A DNA stretch of 11,895 bases from JBPEXY01 sp052031065. Lineage in GTDB: Bacteria > Pseudomonadota > Gammaproteobacteria > Immundisolibacterales > Immundisolibacteraceae. Below, in pieces: positions 1 through 7,366 of this stretch. Where the stretch lies: NCBI GenBank assembly GCA_052031065.1, contig JBPEXY010000063.1, positions 1 through 11,895 on the forward strand. The letters run 5' to 3'. Position 1 is the stretch's first letter; every line of letters starts with the position of its first letter. The notes beneath the pieces are model-generated. The model worked only from the letters and a program-made list of their open reading frames with translations, was not told where the DNA came from and did not search any database. The position numbers and the translations under genes were made by a program.

Positions 1-2
1 GT

Positions 3-344
3 AGTGCCGCCAGGCAGATCCATCCAGTTGCAGGACAGGGTCTCAATCTGGCGCTGCGCGATCTGCGCACACTCGCCGATCTGCTGGCAGAAACCGCTCA
101 AAGAGAGGGCGACCCGGGAGAGCCGCTGTTACTGCACCACTACTGCCAGCTGCGCAACAGGGACTGGCGACTGGTCGAGCAGGCAACCAGACTCCTCCCC
201 GCAATTTTCAGTGCAGATTTGTGGCCCTTAAAGACCGGCCGAAGCCTGGCCCTGACCGCGCTCGCACTTACCCCGCCGCTGCGCCGCGCATTGATCCGCA
301 GAGCCACCGGCGACTTTAGTTATCGCCCCAGGCTGAGTCGATGA
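3..344 (+). CDS. ubiH: UbiH-type FAD monooxygenase, 3' end only (ubiquinone biosynthesis)
   Basis: This is the C-terminal 113 residues of a flavin-dependent ring hydroxylase of the UbiH/UbiI family; the 5' part lies off the left edge. The reading frame opens with SAARQIHPVAGQGLNLALRD, which matches the FAD-ribityl-binding motif (G-x-A-A-x-x-x-H-P-x-A-G-Q-G-x-N-L-x-x-R-D) typical of this family. The rest is the usual helical tail, ending in SYRPRLSR before TGA at 342-344. The gene just downstream is a second member of the same family, overlapping by four bases (ATGA). That order is the same as ubiH-ubiI (visC) in enterobacteria, so by context this is most likely ubiH, acting at a hydroxylation step on the ubiquinone ring at the inner membrane. 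Family membership is clear; the choice of ubiH over a paralogue rests on gene order. Confidence 0.85.
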   Translation, partial: SAARQIHPVAGQGLNLALRDLRTLADLLAETAQREGDPGEPLLLHHYCQLRNRDWRLVEQATRLLPAIFSADLWPLKTGRSLALTALALTPPLRRALIRRATGDFSYRPRLSR

Positions 345-1612
345 ACAGCGGAGTGAATGAGCCCGATTTCGATATCATTATCTGCGGGGGTGGCGTCGCT
401 GGCAGTTTTTTGGCTGCGGCCCTAGATAGTCTGCCGGCCACACAACCACTCAAAATTGCGCTGATCGAGCCGCATTTTCTAGCTACCACCGTTTCTGCCA
501 GGGAGTATCCCGAACTGCGGGTCAGCGCTTTGTTCAGCGGATCGATAACGGCGCTGGAACATCTGGGCGTCGATTTCCAGGCATTCTCATCTAATGGCGG
601 TTACGCATCTCCCCTGGCAGCCATGCATGTCTGGGAAGATCATTCGCTACTGCCCGGAATTCAGCCAACCCAGGCTTCCATTCAATTTGATGCCGCAGAG
701 ATTGGCAAAGCCCAGCTTGGCTGGGTGGTCGAAAACCAACGGTTGATCAACACGCTACATAGCCGCATCAATGACACAAAAATAACTGTACTCAATCAAC
801 CTTCACGACGAATTGTGGCTGGTAACAAAGTCTCCACAACCATCGAAATGGCCGACGGCACCACCGTTAACGGCCGCTTGCTGGTCGCAGCAGATGGATC
901 GAACTCTGCAATCCGCCAGCAGACAGGAATCGATATTGAAAGAGTTGATTACCATCAGCGTGCGCTGGTCGCCTCGCTGAAACTCGCCGACCACCACCGA
1001 CAGATCGCCTGGCAAAAATTTCTGGCCGACGGCCCGGTGGCACTGCTACCACTGGCAGAGGGATACTGCTCACTGGTCTGGTCAACCACAGTGGAACACG
1101 CAGAGACGCTGGAGTCGCTACCGCTGGAAGCATTCAACCAGGAGCTGAGTGAGGCGCTTGACGCCAAACCGGCAGTTGTCACCTGGAGTTCTCCGCGCCG
1201 TTCGTTCCCGCTGTTCAGACAACTGGCGCTACGCTATGCCGGTCACCGCACCGTGCTGATCGGCGATGCAGCGCATCGCATTCACCCCCTCGCCGGCATG
1301 GGCGCCAACCTGGGTATTGCCGACGCTTTGGCACTGACGGAACTGCTTGCCAACCATACCGATGACCCAGGTGGTCAGGCAATCACCCGCCGTTATGATC
1401 GCCAAAGGCGCGCAGAAGCAAATCGCTATATCGCCGCTCAGGAACTGCTTCGCCACTGCTACCGGTGGAACGGCAGAAGCGCTTCGCTGGTTCGCGGTAT
1501 GGGCATGGGGTTGCTTGATCGCAGCCAGCTGCTTAAACCAGAGTTACTGGCTTACGCGATGGGGTTAACTGACCACCAGCCGCCTTTTTTTCGAGGTGAG
1601 CGCTGTGGCTGA
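341..1612 (+). CDS. ubiI: UbiI-type FAD-dependent ubiquinone biosynthesis hydroxylase (VisC)
   Basis: A complete 423-residue flavoprotein monooxygenase, slightly longer than the roughly 400 residues usual for UbiI. The N-terminal Rossmann dinucleotide-binding motif is GGGVAG at residues 16-21. The second FAD motif has Asp185-Gly186 in LVAADGSNSAIR. The third is GDAAHRIHPLAGMGANLG at 308-325. Family members hydroxylate the ring of a polyprenylated ubiquinone precursor using O2 and NAD(P)H; UbiI in E. coli acts at C5. The ATG overlaps the ubiH stop as ATGA, with a modest AGG eight bases upstream, so translation is probably coupled to ubiH. One oddity is Met320, where the family normally has Gln in the LAGQG motif; the upstream ubiH copy keeps Gln. 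Substrate position (C5) is inferred from gene order, since UbiH, UbiI and UbiF share these motifs. Confidence 0.85.
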   Translation: MNSGVNEPDFDIIICGGGVAGSFLAAALDSLPATQPLKIALIEPHFLATTVSAREYPELRVSALFSGSITALEHLGVDFQAFSSNGGYASPLAAMHVWEDHSLLPGIQPTQASIQFDAAEIGKAQLGWVVENQRLINTLHSRINDTKITVLNQPSRRIVAGNKVSTTIEMADGTTVNGRLLVAADGSNSAIRQQTGIDIERVDYHQRALVASLKLADHHRQIAWQKFLADGPVALLPLAEGYCSLVWSTTVEHAETLESLPLEAFNQELSEALDAKPAVVTWSSPRRSFPLFRQLALRYAGHRTVLIGDAAHRIHPLAGMGANLGIADALALTELLANHTDDPGGQAITRRYDRQRRAEANRYIAAQELLRHCYRWNGRSASLVRGMGMGLLDRSQLLKPELLAYAMGLTDHQPPFFRGERCG

Positions 1613-1661
1613 GCTTTAGCTAACCGGGCTGAGTAACCTTCAAGGCTCAACCAGTTACCAA
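1613..1661. other. convergent gap between ubiI and lipB
   Basis: Only 49 bases separate the two facing stop codons. Weak inverted repeats are present (for example AGCT-TT-AGCT, and TGAG paired with CTCA), but none forms a strong GC stem followed by a T run on either strand. I cannot support an intrinsic terminator here; ending may depend on Rho or on signals inside the gene ends. Confidence 0.5.
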
Positions 1662-2345
1662 TCACCCATCAATGAGTAACCTGCTCAAATGGTTAGTCAA
1701 CAACTCCCCAAGCGGTTCCAGCTCCGGCAGGGGAAGTTCAGATTCATCTGCCATCTGTGTCACCCTTAATCCCTGATAACCACAGGGGTTGATCCGACTG
1801 AATGGCTGTAGATCCATATCGACATTCAGACTGACGCCGTGGTAGCTGCATCCGCGCCGCACCCTGAGTCCCAGCGCAGCAATTTTTGCATCACCGACGT
1901 AAACGCCGGGCGCCCCTTGCCGCCGCTGACCCTCAATCTGGAATTCCGCCAACAGATCAATCACTGCCTGTTCGATTAACTCCACCAGCCCCCTGACCCC
2001 CAGCCCACGCCGTTTCAGATCCAGCAGGAGATAGCAAACCAGCTGCCCAGGTCCGTGATAGGTGACCTGCCCGCCACGGTCACTCTGCACCACCGGGATA
2101 TCACCGGCATTGAGCAGATGTTGCGGTTTGCCGTTAATGCCCTGAGTGAAGACCGGCCGATGCTGCAAAACCCAGAACTGGTCACTGCTGCCCATCTGGC
2201 GCTGATCGACAAAGCGGCGCATCTGCTGAAAAACAGTGGAGTAATCCTGCAGCGACTGAAAGCAACGCCGTTCTACTGGCGGTGGTTCCGGCCCATTAGT
2301 CCCGCTCAGAGCCACCGGCCCGGAACCGTTCAATCTGCTGCTCAT
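1662..2345 (-). CDS. lipB: LipB, lipoyl(octanoyl) transferase
   Basis: Octanoyl-[acyl carrier protein]:protein N-octanoyltransferase. It moves octanoate from ACP onto a lysine of lipoyl domains (pyruvate and 2-oxoglutarate dehydrogenases, GcvH) in the cytosol. Numbering from the chosen ATG (227 residues), the family signature RGGQVTYHGPGQ lies at 90-101. The catalytic lysine is Lys154 in DAKIAALGLR. The catalytic cysteine is Cys188 in RINPCGYQGL. E. coli LipB is 213 residues. The start is uncertain: ATG at 2345 overlaps dat by 50 bases and has only a weak GGCGAG upstream. GTG at 2315 (217 residues, 20-base overlap) fits family length better, and an ATG at 2387 has GGAG directly abutting it, which is too close. 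The catalytic core is unaffected. LipA, often directly downstream, is absent; ubiI faces it instead. Confidence 0.93.
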   Translation of the reverse strand: MSSRLNGSGPVALSGTNGPEPPPVERRCFQSLQDYSTVFQQMRRFVDQRQMGSSDQFWVLQHRPVFTQGINGKPQHLLNAGDIPVVQSDRGGQVTYHGPGQLVCYLLLDLKRRGLGVRGLVELIEQAVIDLLAEFQIEGQRRQGAPGVYVGDAKIAALGLRVRRGCSYHGVSLNVDMDLQPFSRINPCGYQGLRVTQMADESELPLPELEPLGELLTNHLSRLLIDG

Positions 2346-3195
2346 AAGCTCGCCACAACTGCTGCCAGACACTGCCAGGCCTGCCATCTCCGACGACCAC
2401 GCCGTCCACAGAGGTGACCGGCATTAAGCCGCGGGTTGAACTGCTGATGCAGATCTCCTGCGCTTCCCTGAGCTGCTGCTCGCTGACCTCAACTTCCGCG
2501 ACAGAGATACCGAGCGATTCGGCCAATGCCAGGGTTTGCTGCCGGGTAATACCATGGAGCAGCTGCTCATCGGCAGGCGGCGTCAGCAACCGACCGCCAA
2601 CAACCACAAACACGTTACTTGCCGCACCTTCAGTCAACAGACCATCCCTGAGCAATAGTGACTCATCGGCACCTGCATCCACCGCCTGCTGTCGCAGCAT
2701 GACGTTGGCGATCAGCGAAGTGGTCTTGGCATGGCAGTAGTTCCAGCGAATATCCTCTGCGGTAATCGCTTTCAACCCTGCAGCGAGCTGCTCTGGAGTG
2801 GCGCCACGCAGCGGACGACTCAAACAGAACACGGTTGGTGCTACCTGAGGAAAGGCGTGGTCCCGCGGTGCTACTCCGCGAGTCACCTGAAGATAGACGC
2901 TCTGGTCAAAATCTCCGCAGCGGCTGACCAACTCACTGAGCAGGTCGATCCACTGCGGGTAGCTATAAGGATTGTTAATGCGGGTTATCTGCAGACTACG
3001 GTTGAGGCGAGCCAGATGCTCGTCGGCGAGAAACAGTCTACCGCCGTAGGCAGGAATCACCTCGTAAACCGCATCACCAAAGATGAAGCCACGGTCCAGC
3101 GCCGGAATGGTTGCCTGATCAGGGGCGAGAAACTCGCCGCCGACCCACGCCAGCTCTCGCTGCCCGGTTGGTATGCTCGAAGCAGGTCTATTCAA
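2296..3195 (-). CDS. dat: D-amino acid aminotransferase (D-alanine transaminase), class IV PLP enzyme
   Basis: A 299-residue fold-type IV aminotransferase. It would convert D-alanine + 2-oxoglutarate to pyruvate + D-glutamate and act on related D-amino acids in the cytosol. The opening LDRGFIFGDAVYEVIPAYGG (33-52) is typical of the family. The PLP lysine is Lys157 in CHAKTTSLIANV, and Glu189 in LLTEGAASNVF should contact the cofactor ring nitrogen. QVTRGVAPRDHAFP (103-116) carries the Arg/His pattern that binds the substrate carboxylate in D-specific enzymes and argues against a branched-chain aminotransferase or an aminodeoxychorismate lyase. No ATG or GTG fits just before the conserved region. 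I chose TTG at 3195, with GGAG seven bases upstream, inside the end of dacA (8-base overlap). An ATG at 3393 would run about 200 bases inside dacA and is unlikely. Sitting next to dacA, it may recycle D-Ala into D-Glu for peptidoglycan; that is inference. Confidence 0.88.
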   Translation of the reverse strand: MNRPASSIPTGQRELAWVGGEFLAPDQATIPALDRGFIFGDAVYEVIPAYGGRLFLADEHLARLNRSLQITRINNPYSYPQWIDLLSELVSRCGDFDQSVYLQVTRGVAPRDHAFPQVAPTVFCLSRPLRGATPEQLAAGLKAITAEDIRWNYCHAKTTSLIANVMLRQQAVDAGADESLLLRDGLLTEGAASNVFVVVGGRLLTPPADEQLLHGITRQQTLALAESLGISVAEVEVSEQQLREAQEICISSSTRGLMPVTSVDGVVVGDGRPGSVWQQLWRAYEQQIERFRAGGSERD

Positions 3196-4360
3196 AAAGC
3201 CGCTCCAGCCAGTCCCCCAGTTGCTGAATAACAGAACCTTCAGACACCCCTTCGAGGGCCAGCAGTGGCCTTGTCGCCAACAACTCACCGTCCAGGGTAA
3301 CCTGTAGTTCGCCAAACGCAGTCCCCGGCAGGACAGGCGCGTTGATCTCTCTGTCGATTTCGGCAACGGCAGAAATCTGTTGTTCAGCTCCACGCGGTAT
3401 AACCAATGTCAGATCCTCAGCCAGCCCCAGCGCGACCGTCTCCTCAGCGCCACCATATACTGGCGCTTCACTACGCAGTTCTCCACCACGAAACAGGGTG
3501 TGTCGCTGAAAAAATCGAAACCCGTAACTAAGCAGTTTCTGCGTCTCCTCAAACCTGCGGGCATCGCTATCAGTGCCGGTAACAATGCTAATGAGCCGCA
3601 TACCGTCCCTGTTGGCTGAGGCTACCAGGCAATATCCCGCCGCTTCAGTGTGCCCTGTCTTGAAGCCATCGACGCTTTTGTCACGCCACAACAAACGATT
3701 ACGATTGGGTTGTTTGATACCGCCAAAGGTGTAGCTCTTTTGTGCATAAAGCGGGTAATAATCGGGAAACCTGCGCATAGTTTCAGCAGCAAGCAGCGCC
3801 ATATCTTCGGCACTGGTGTAGTGTTCAGGGTCAGGAAGACCGGTTGCATTGCGAAACTGGCTGTTTTTCATCCCCAATTCCCGCGCTGTGGCGGTCATCA
3901 GCTCGGCAAAAATCTCTTCACTACCGGCAATGTGCTCTGCAAGAGCAATGCTGGCATCGTTACCCGACTGAATCACCATCCCTCTGATCAACTCGCCCAC
4001 CGAAACTTTTTTATCAACCTCGATGAACATTCTCGAACCCTCAGCCTGCCACGCTTTTTTGCTCACGGTAACCAGGTCCGATTCGCTGATCCGGCCTTCA
4101 CTAAGCTCCTGAAAAACCAGATAGGCCGTCATGATTTTGGTCAGACTGGCCGGCTCAATCCGCTCGCTCTGGTTGTTTCCCACCAGTAGTTGACCAGTCT
4201 CATATTCAACCAGTATGTGGCTGCTGGCTGCCAGCTGCGGTGCACTCGGTAATGGCAGAGCCGCCACCGGGAGGCAGGTGACAATGCCGGTCAACAGTAG
4301 CGAAAAGCAGGTCAGCAGCCGACGCTCTTTCAGGGCGTAGATTTCAGGGGGTTTAGTCAT
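3188..4360 (-). CDS. dacA: D-alanyl-D-alanine carboxypeptidase (PBP5/6 type)
   Basis: A 390-residue low-molecular-weight penicillin-binding protein that removes the terminal D-Ala from peptidoglycan pentapeptides in the periplasm, limiting crosslinking. After a basic N-terminus a hydrophobic stretch at about 15-35 looks like a cleaved signal peptide. All three active-site motifs are present: SLTK with nucleophile Ser72 and Lys75, SGN at 132-134, and KTG at 234-236. Beyond the transpeptidase-like domain is the beta-rich C-terminal domain, and the end (QQLGDWLERLFE) is an amphipathic helix like the one that tethers PBP5 to the inner membrane. Its ATG overlaps the rlpA stop as ATGA, and its own end overlaps dat by eight bases, so it sits in a coupled chain. 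Length is close to E. coli DacA (403). In many gammaproteobacteria it occupies this same place between rlpA and ybeD/lipB. Confidence 0.96.
   Translation of the reverse strand: MTKPPEIYALKERRLLTCFSLLLTGIVTCLPVAALPLPSAPQLAASSHILVEYETGQLLVGNNQSERIEPASLTKIMTAYLVFQELSEGRISESDLVTVSKKAWQAEGSRMFIEVDKKVSVGELIRGMVIQSGNDASIALAEHIAGSEEIFAELMTATARELGMKNSQFRNATGLPDPEHYTSAEDMALLAAETMRRFPDYYPLYAQKSYTFGGIKQPNRNRLLWRDKSVDGFKTGHTEAAGYCLVASANRDGMRLISIVTGTDSDARRFEETQKLLSYGFRFFQRHTLFRGGELRSEAPVYGGAEETVALGLAEDLTLVIPRGAEQQISAVAEIDREINAPVLPGTAFGELQVTLDGELLATRPLLALEGVSEGSVIQQLGDWLERLFE
3203..3206 (-). promoter_or_regulatory. Shine-Dalgarno GGAG that decides the TTG start of dat
   Basis: GGAG on the minus strand lies within the last codons of dacA, seven bases before TTG at 3195. 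It is the only well-spaced ribosome site ahead of the conserved dat reading frame, and the reason for choosing this rare start. Confidence 0.65.
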
Positions 4361-5160
4361 TCGATTACCAGTTTTACTTCCTTCAAACCAAGATTAATAA
4401 GCCGCGCTAACAACAGCGAGGATTGCGTCTCATCGACTGGGCCGACCCGCACCCGGTGCATCAACCGATCACCCACCGCCACCTCGACAATACCGACTGG
4501 CGACAGGCCGGCAGCCTCGAGCCGCTGGGCTAGCCCGGCAGCGTTGCGCGGGTCAGAAAACGAACCTGCCTGCAAAAAAGCTAGCTCTTCGAAGCCCTTC
4601 TCTCCACTCGGCTGCAGCGCTACCAGCTCGACCCTGGCACTACCCTGGTTGACGATATCCAGCTTCTGCGCTGCGGCGTAGGAGAGGTCAAGAACTCGGC
4701 CGCGACGAAACGGGCCTCGATCGTTAACGCGCACCACAGCCTCGCGGCCATTATCGAGGTTACGTACCGCCACATAACTCGGTAGCGGCAAAGTTTTGTG
4801 TGCGGCAGTCATCGCGAACATGTCATAGGGTTCACCGGTTGCCGTCGGCTTGCCGTGGAACGCTCGACCATACCAGGATGCAACGCCCTGCTGCCTAAAG
4901 CCAACAGAACTCTGCATCGGCGTATAAACAACCCCCTCAATTTCATAGGGTCTGGCACACCCTCGACACAGAGATTCGGCTTTTGGAGCTGCGTCGGTCA
5001 GCGCCAGCAGATGGGCGTGCGGATAGCGTGGTGGCCCATCCTCTGCTCTGGACCCCCCGGCACTGGATGACGATTGGTAAATAGCGGGCATACAGGCGGC
5101 CAGAAAGGCAACTACCCAGAACAGAGCCAACCAACGCCAGAAACTGGCAACACGACTCAT
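4357..5160 (-). CDS. rlpA: RlpA, septal-type lytic transglycosylase lipoprotein with SPOR domain
   Basis: A 267-residue outer-membrane lipoprotein precursor. The lipobox is FLAAC with lipidated Cys23. A double-psi beta-barrel spans about 91-182, starting QQGVASWYG. Residues expected for catalysis by comparison with Pseudomonas RlpA are Glu110, His121 and Asp147 (in VNDRGPF). A SPOR domain follows at about 191-266 (AFLQAGSFSDPRNAAGLAQR), which binds denuded glycan strands. In Pseudomonas the protein cuts glycan lacking stem peptides; here that role is by homology. It overlaps mltB and dacA by ATGA on both sides. One unusual point is CRGC at 65-68, directly before the conserved PYEIEGVVYTP segment; these and the lipobox Cys are the only cysteines. 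Confidence 0.94.
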   Translation of the reverse strand: MSRVASFWRWLALFWVVAFLAACMPAIYQSSSSAGGSRAEDGPPRYPHAHLLALTDAAPKAESLCRGCARPYEIEGVVYTPMQSSVGFRQQGVASWYGRAFHGKPTATGEPYDMFAMTAAHKTLPLPSYVAVRNLDNGREAVVRVNDRGPFRRGRVLDLSYAAAQKLDIVNQGSARVELVALQPSGEKGFEELAFLQAGSFSDPRNAAGLAQRLEAAGLSPVGIVEVAVGDRLMHRVRVGPVDETQSSLLLARLINLGLKEVKLVIE

Positions 5161-6203
5161 TGACGGCCCTCGCGCAACGCTTCGCTGAGCTGAAAAACTG
5201 CCATGGCATAGAGCGGACTATGGTTATAGCGGGTGATTGCGTAGAAATTCTGATACACAGCAACCAGTGTCTGACCATTTTTCTGCTGCAGCGCCAGCAG
5301 TGCACTTTGCTGTTGCGGCTGGGGCCGGCTTTCCTGGTTCCAGGTGACCCCCATTTGTTGTAGTTTTGCTGCCGGAGAATGGGGTTTGTAACCCTCTTCC
5401 AGAAGTGCCCCGAGACCGTCTGTGTGGTCTCTATCAATTCTCTCGTAGGAGACATAGCCAAGCACCGGAGCGCCCGGTTGCCAGCTGTGGCGCGCCAGAT
5501 AGTTTGCAACGCTACCAATAGCATCAGCGACCGAGTTAATCAGGTCGCGCTGCCCATCGCCATCAAAATCGACGGCATATTGCTGAAAACTGGTTGGAAT
5601 GAACTGGGGAATACCGAATGCGCCGGCGTAGGAGCCAACTGCGTCCAGCGGGTTCTGTTGCTCCTGACGCGAGATGATCAGAAACGCTTTCAACTGGCGG
5701 AGGAAAAAATCGTTACGCCGATAGTCACTCGCGGCCAGAGTCGCCAGAGCATCGACCACCCGGTGCCCCCCTTTCTGTCTGCCGTAATAGGTCTCGACAC
5801 CGATGATGGCAGCGATAATCTGCGCGGGAACACCGTATTCCTGCTCTGCCCGCTCCAGGCTCTGCTCATGCTTCTGCCAGAATTCGAGACCGCGGCTGAT
5901 ACGTTGGTTGGTAACAAAAATCTGGCGATATTCGTGCCATTCCAGAACTTTTTCCGCAGGCCGGCTTATCGCATCCAGAATGGACTGCTTAAACTCGGCC
6001 TGCGCCAGTAGCGACAGCAGCTGCGATCTCGAAAAACCTTCCTCTGCGACCATCTCGTCAACCATCTGCAGCAGGCGCGGTGAACTGGTCAGTTGCACCG
6101 CGTTGGCGACACCACCGGCGACCAGCAGGGACAGACCCAGCAGCGGGGCAACCAGTCGACGTAACGCGACGGTAGCGACGCTAAAATCGAAACTGCTATT
6201 CAT
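5157..6203 (-). CDS. mltB: MltB-family lytic murein transglycosylase
   Basis: A 348-residue lytic transglycosylase that cleaves the MurNAc-GlcNAc bond with formation of 1,6-anhydro-MurNAc. The catalytic glutamate is Glu137 in IIGVETYYGRQKGG. The family hallmark GSYAGAFGIPQFIPTSF lies at 190-206, followed by an EF-hand-like calcium loop DFDGDGQRD (212-220). The end is the usual YNHSPLYAMAVFQLSEALR. I chose ATG at 6203 because AGGGAG sits four bases upstream and the first 35 residues then form a good signal peptide ending VANA. ATGs at 6218 and 6266 add residues before that signal and have poor ribosome sites. No lipobox cysteine is visible, so this looks like a secreted soluble enzyme (Slt35/SltB1-like) rather than a lipoprotein as in E. 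coli MltB. The stop overlaps the rlpA start as ATGA. Confidence 0.94.
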   Translation of the reverse strand: MNSSFDFSVATVALRRLVAPLLGLSLLVAGGVANAVQLTSSPRLLQMVDEMVAEEGFSRSQLLSLLAQAEFKQSILDAISRPAEKVLEWHEYRQIFVTNQRISRGLEFWQKHEQSLERAEQEYGVPAQIIAAIIGVETYYGRQKGGHRVVDALATLAASDYRRNDFFLRQLKAFLIISRQEQQNPLDAVGSYAGAFGIPQFIPTSFQQYAVDFDGDGQRDLINSVADAIGSVANYLARHSWQPGAPVLGYVSYERIDRDHTDGLGALLEEGYKPHSPAAKLQQMGVTWNQESRPQPQQQSALLALQQKNGQTLVAVYQNFYAITRYNHSPLYAMAVFQLSEALREGRQ

Positions 6204-6207
6204 ATCG

Positions 6208-6213
6208 CTCCCT
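6208..6213 (-). promoter_or_regulatory. Shine-Dalgarno AGGGAG fixing the mltB start
   Basis: AGGGAG on the minus strand, four bases before the ATG at 6203. It is the strongest ribosome site in the rodA-mltB gap and picks this ATG over the two upstream in-frame ATGs. Confidence 0.7.
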
Positions 6214-6295
6214 GTCATCAATCCCAAAACCGCTGGTCTGCAGCTATGCTTCTTCGTCAGCCGCATTTACTGAGGCCCGACAACATGCAAAGTTC

Positions 6296-7366
6296 CTATC
6301 GCGCCCACATTTTTTGGTCATTGCGGATCGCCATCAACACCCCAAAGCCACCCAGTAGCGTGACCAATGAGCTGCCCCCATAGCTTATCAGCGGTAAAGG
6401 AACCCCCACCACCGGCAAGACTCCGCTGACCATACCGATGTTGACCACCACATAGCAGAAAAATATGGCCACCACAGCGCCAGCCAGCAAGCGACCAAAA
6501 CCATCGCTGGCAGATATCGATATCTGCAACCCGCGCAACATGACCAACAGGTACAACAGCAGCAGCACTCCACAGCCGATCAGACCGAACTCTTCTGCGT
6601 ACACCGCGAAAATAAAGTCAGTGGAGCTTTCCGGCAGAAAATCGAGCTTTGCCTGGGTACTGTTGAGCCACCCTTTGCCATGCAAACCGCCGGAACCGAT
6701 CGCAATCGTGGACTGGATGATGTGGTAACCGGCCCCCTGTGGATCACTTGAGGGGTCAAGCAATGTCAATACTCGCTGGCGCTGATAATCATGCAGAAAC
6801 TGCCATGCCACCGGTACCGATGCAGTGATAAGCACAATCCCCGAGATAATCAGTCGCCAACTGACTCCGGCAAAAAAAATCACCGCGACGCCCGATGCCA
6901 TGACCAGAATAGCGGTTCCAAGATCCGGCTGGCGTAAAATCAGCACCACGGGCAGTGCTATCAATAGTAAAGCAACTGACAGATGGCCGGTTGGCAGCGG
7001 AAAAGGTCGCTCTGCCAGGTAACGGGCAATCATCAACGGTACCACCAGCTTGCAAAGCTCCGACGGCTGAAACCGAACCACACCAAGGTCCAGCCAGCGC
7101 TGCGCCCCTTTACCCACCTCCCCGGCAAATTCCACCGCCGCCAGCAGCACCAGCCCAACCAGAAACAGCAACGGCGCCAGCCGAGAAAAGAACCGTGTGG
7201 GCAGCTGGGAGAATACGACCATTACCATCAACCCCACAGCCACCCGCAGCAACTGGCTCCTGACCACACCGAAATGGCCGGCTGAAGCGCTGTAACTGAC
7301 CGCTACGCCAATGGCCAGCAACGACAACAGTAACAGCAGCAGGACAGGGTCGAGACGAATCCGCAT
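6296..7366 (-). CDS. rodA: RodA, SEDS peptidoglycan glycosyltransferase
   Basis: A 356-residue polytopic inner-membrane protein (E. coli RodA is 370) that polymerises lipid II into glycan strands during lateral wall growth, paired with PBP2. About ten hydrophobic segments are visible. RFQPSELCKL (98-107) and RQPDLGTA (145-152) are SEDS hallmarks. LPESSTDFIFAVYAEEFG (244-261) carries Asp250, equivalent to the essential Asp262 of E. coli RodA. PLPLISYGGSS (323-333) is the conserved C-terminal motif, which separates SEDS proteins from other transporters; FtsW is less likely because of the PBP2 neighbour and the short N-terminus. The ATG shares one base with the mrdA stop (TAATG), so the polymerase is translated straight after its transpeptidase partner. 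Confidence 0.96.
   Translation of the reverse strand: MRIRLDPVLLLLLLSLLAIGVAVSYSASAGHFGVVRSQLLRVAVGLMVMVVFSQLPTRFFSRLAPLLFLVGLVLLAAVEFAGEVGKGAQRWLDLGVVRFQPSELCKLVVPLMIARYLAERPFPLPTGHLSVALLLIALPVVLILRQPDLGTAILVMASGVAVIFFAGVSWRLIISGIVLITASVPVAWQFLHDYQRQRVLTLLDPSSDPQGAGYHIIQSTIAIGSGGLHGKGWLNSTQAKLDFLPESSTDFIFAVYAEEFGLIGCGVLLLLYLLVMLRGLQISISASDGFGRLLAGAVVAIFFCYVVVNIGMVSGVLPVVGVPLPLISYGGSSLVTLLGGFGVLMAIRNDQKMWAR

Noticed and set aside
4..231. Short reading frame at the left edge with an apparent ATG-type start
   Set aside because: It is in a different frame from the ubiH C-terminus, which carries the FAD motif and runs to the ATGA overlap; the short frame has no family features.
1613..1661. Possible bidirectional terminator between ubiI and lipB
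   Set aside because: The inverted repeats are short and mismatched and no T run follows on either strand.
2731..3231. A 166-codon plus-strand reading frame opposite dat
   Set aside because: Antisense to the conserved Dat core and without recognisable features.
3196..3393. Extended N-terminus for dat starting at 3393
   Set aside because: It would overlap dacA by about 200 bases, and the added residues resemble no aminotransferase sequence; the TTG with GGAG fits better.
3650..4189. A 179-codon plus-strand reading frame opposite dacA
   Set aside because: Antisense to the region encoding the SLTK, SGN and KTG motifs of DacA; no protein family features of its own.
5379..6011. A 210-codon plus-strand reading frame opposite mltB
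   Set aside because: It lies wholly antisense to a gene with full MltB motifs, has no recognisable domain or ribosome site, and is explained by GC-rich codon use leaving the opposite frame open.
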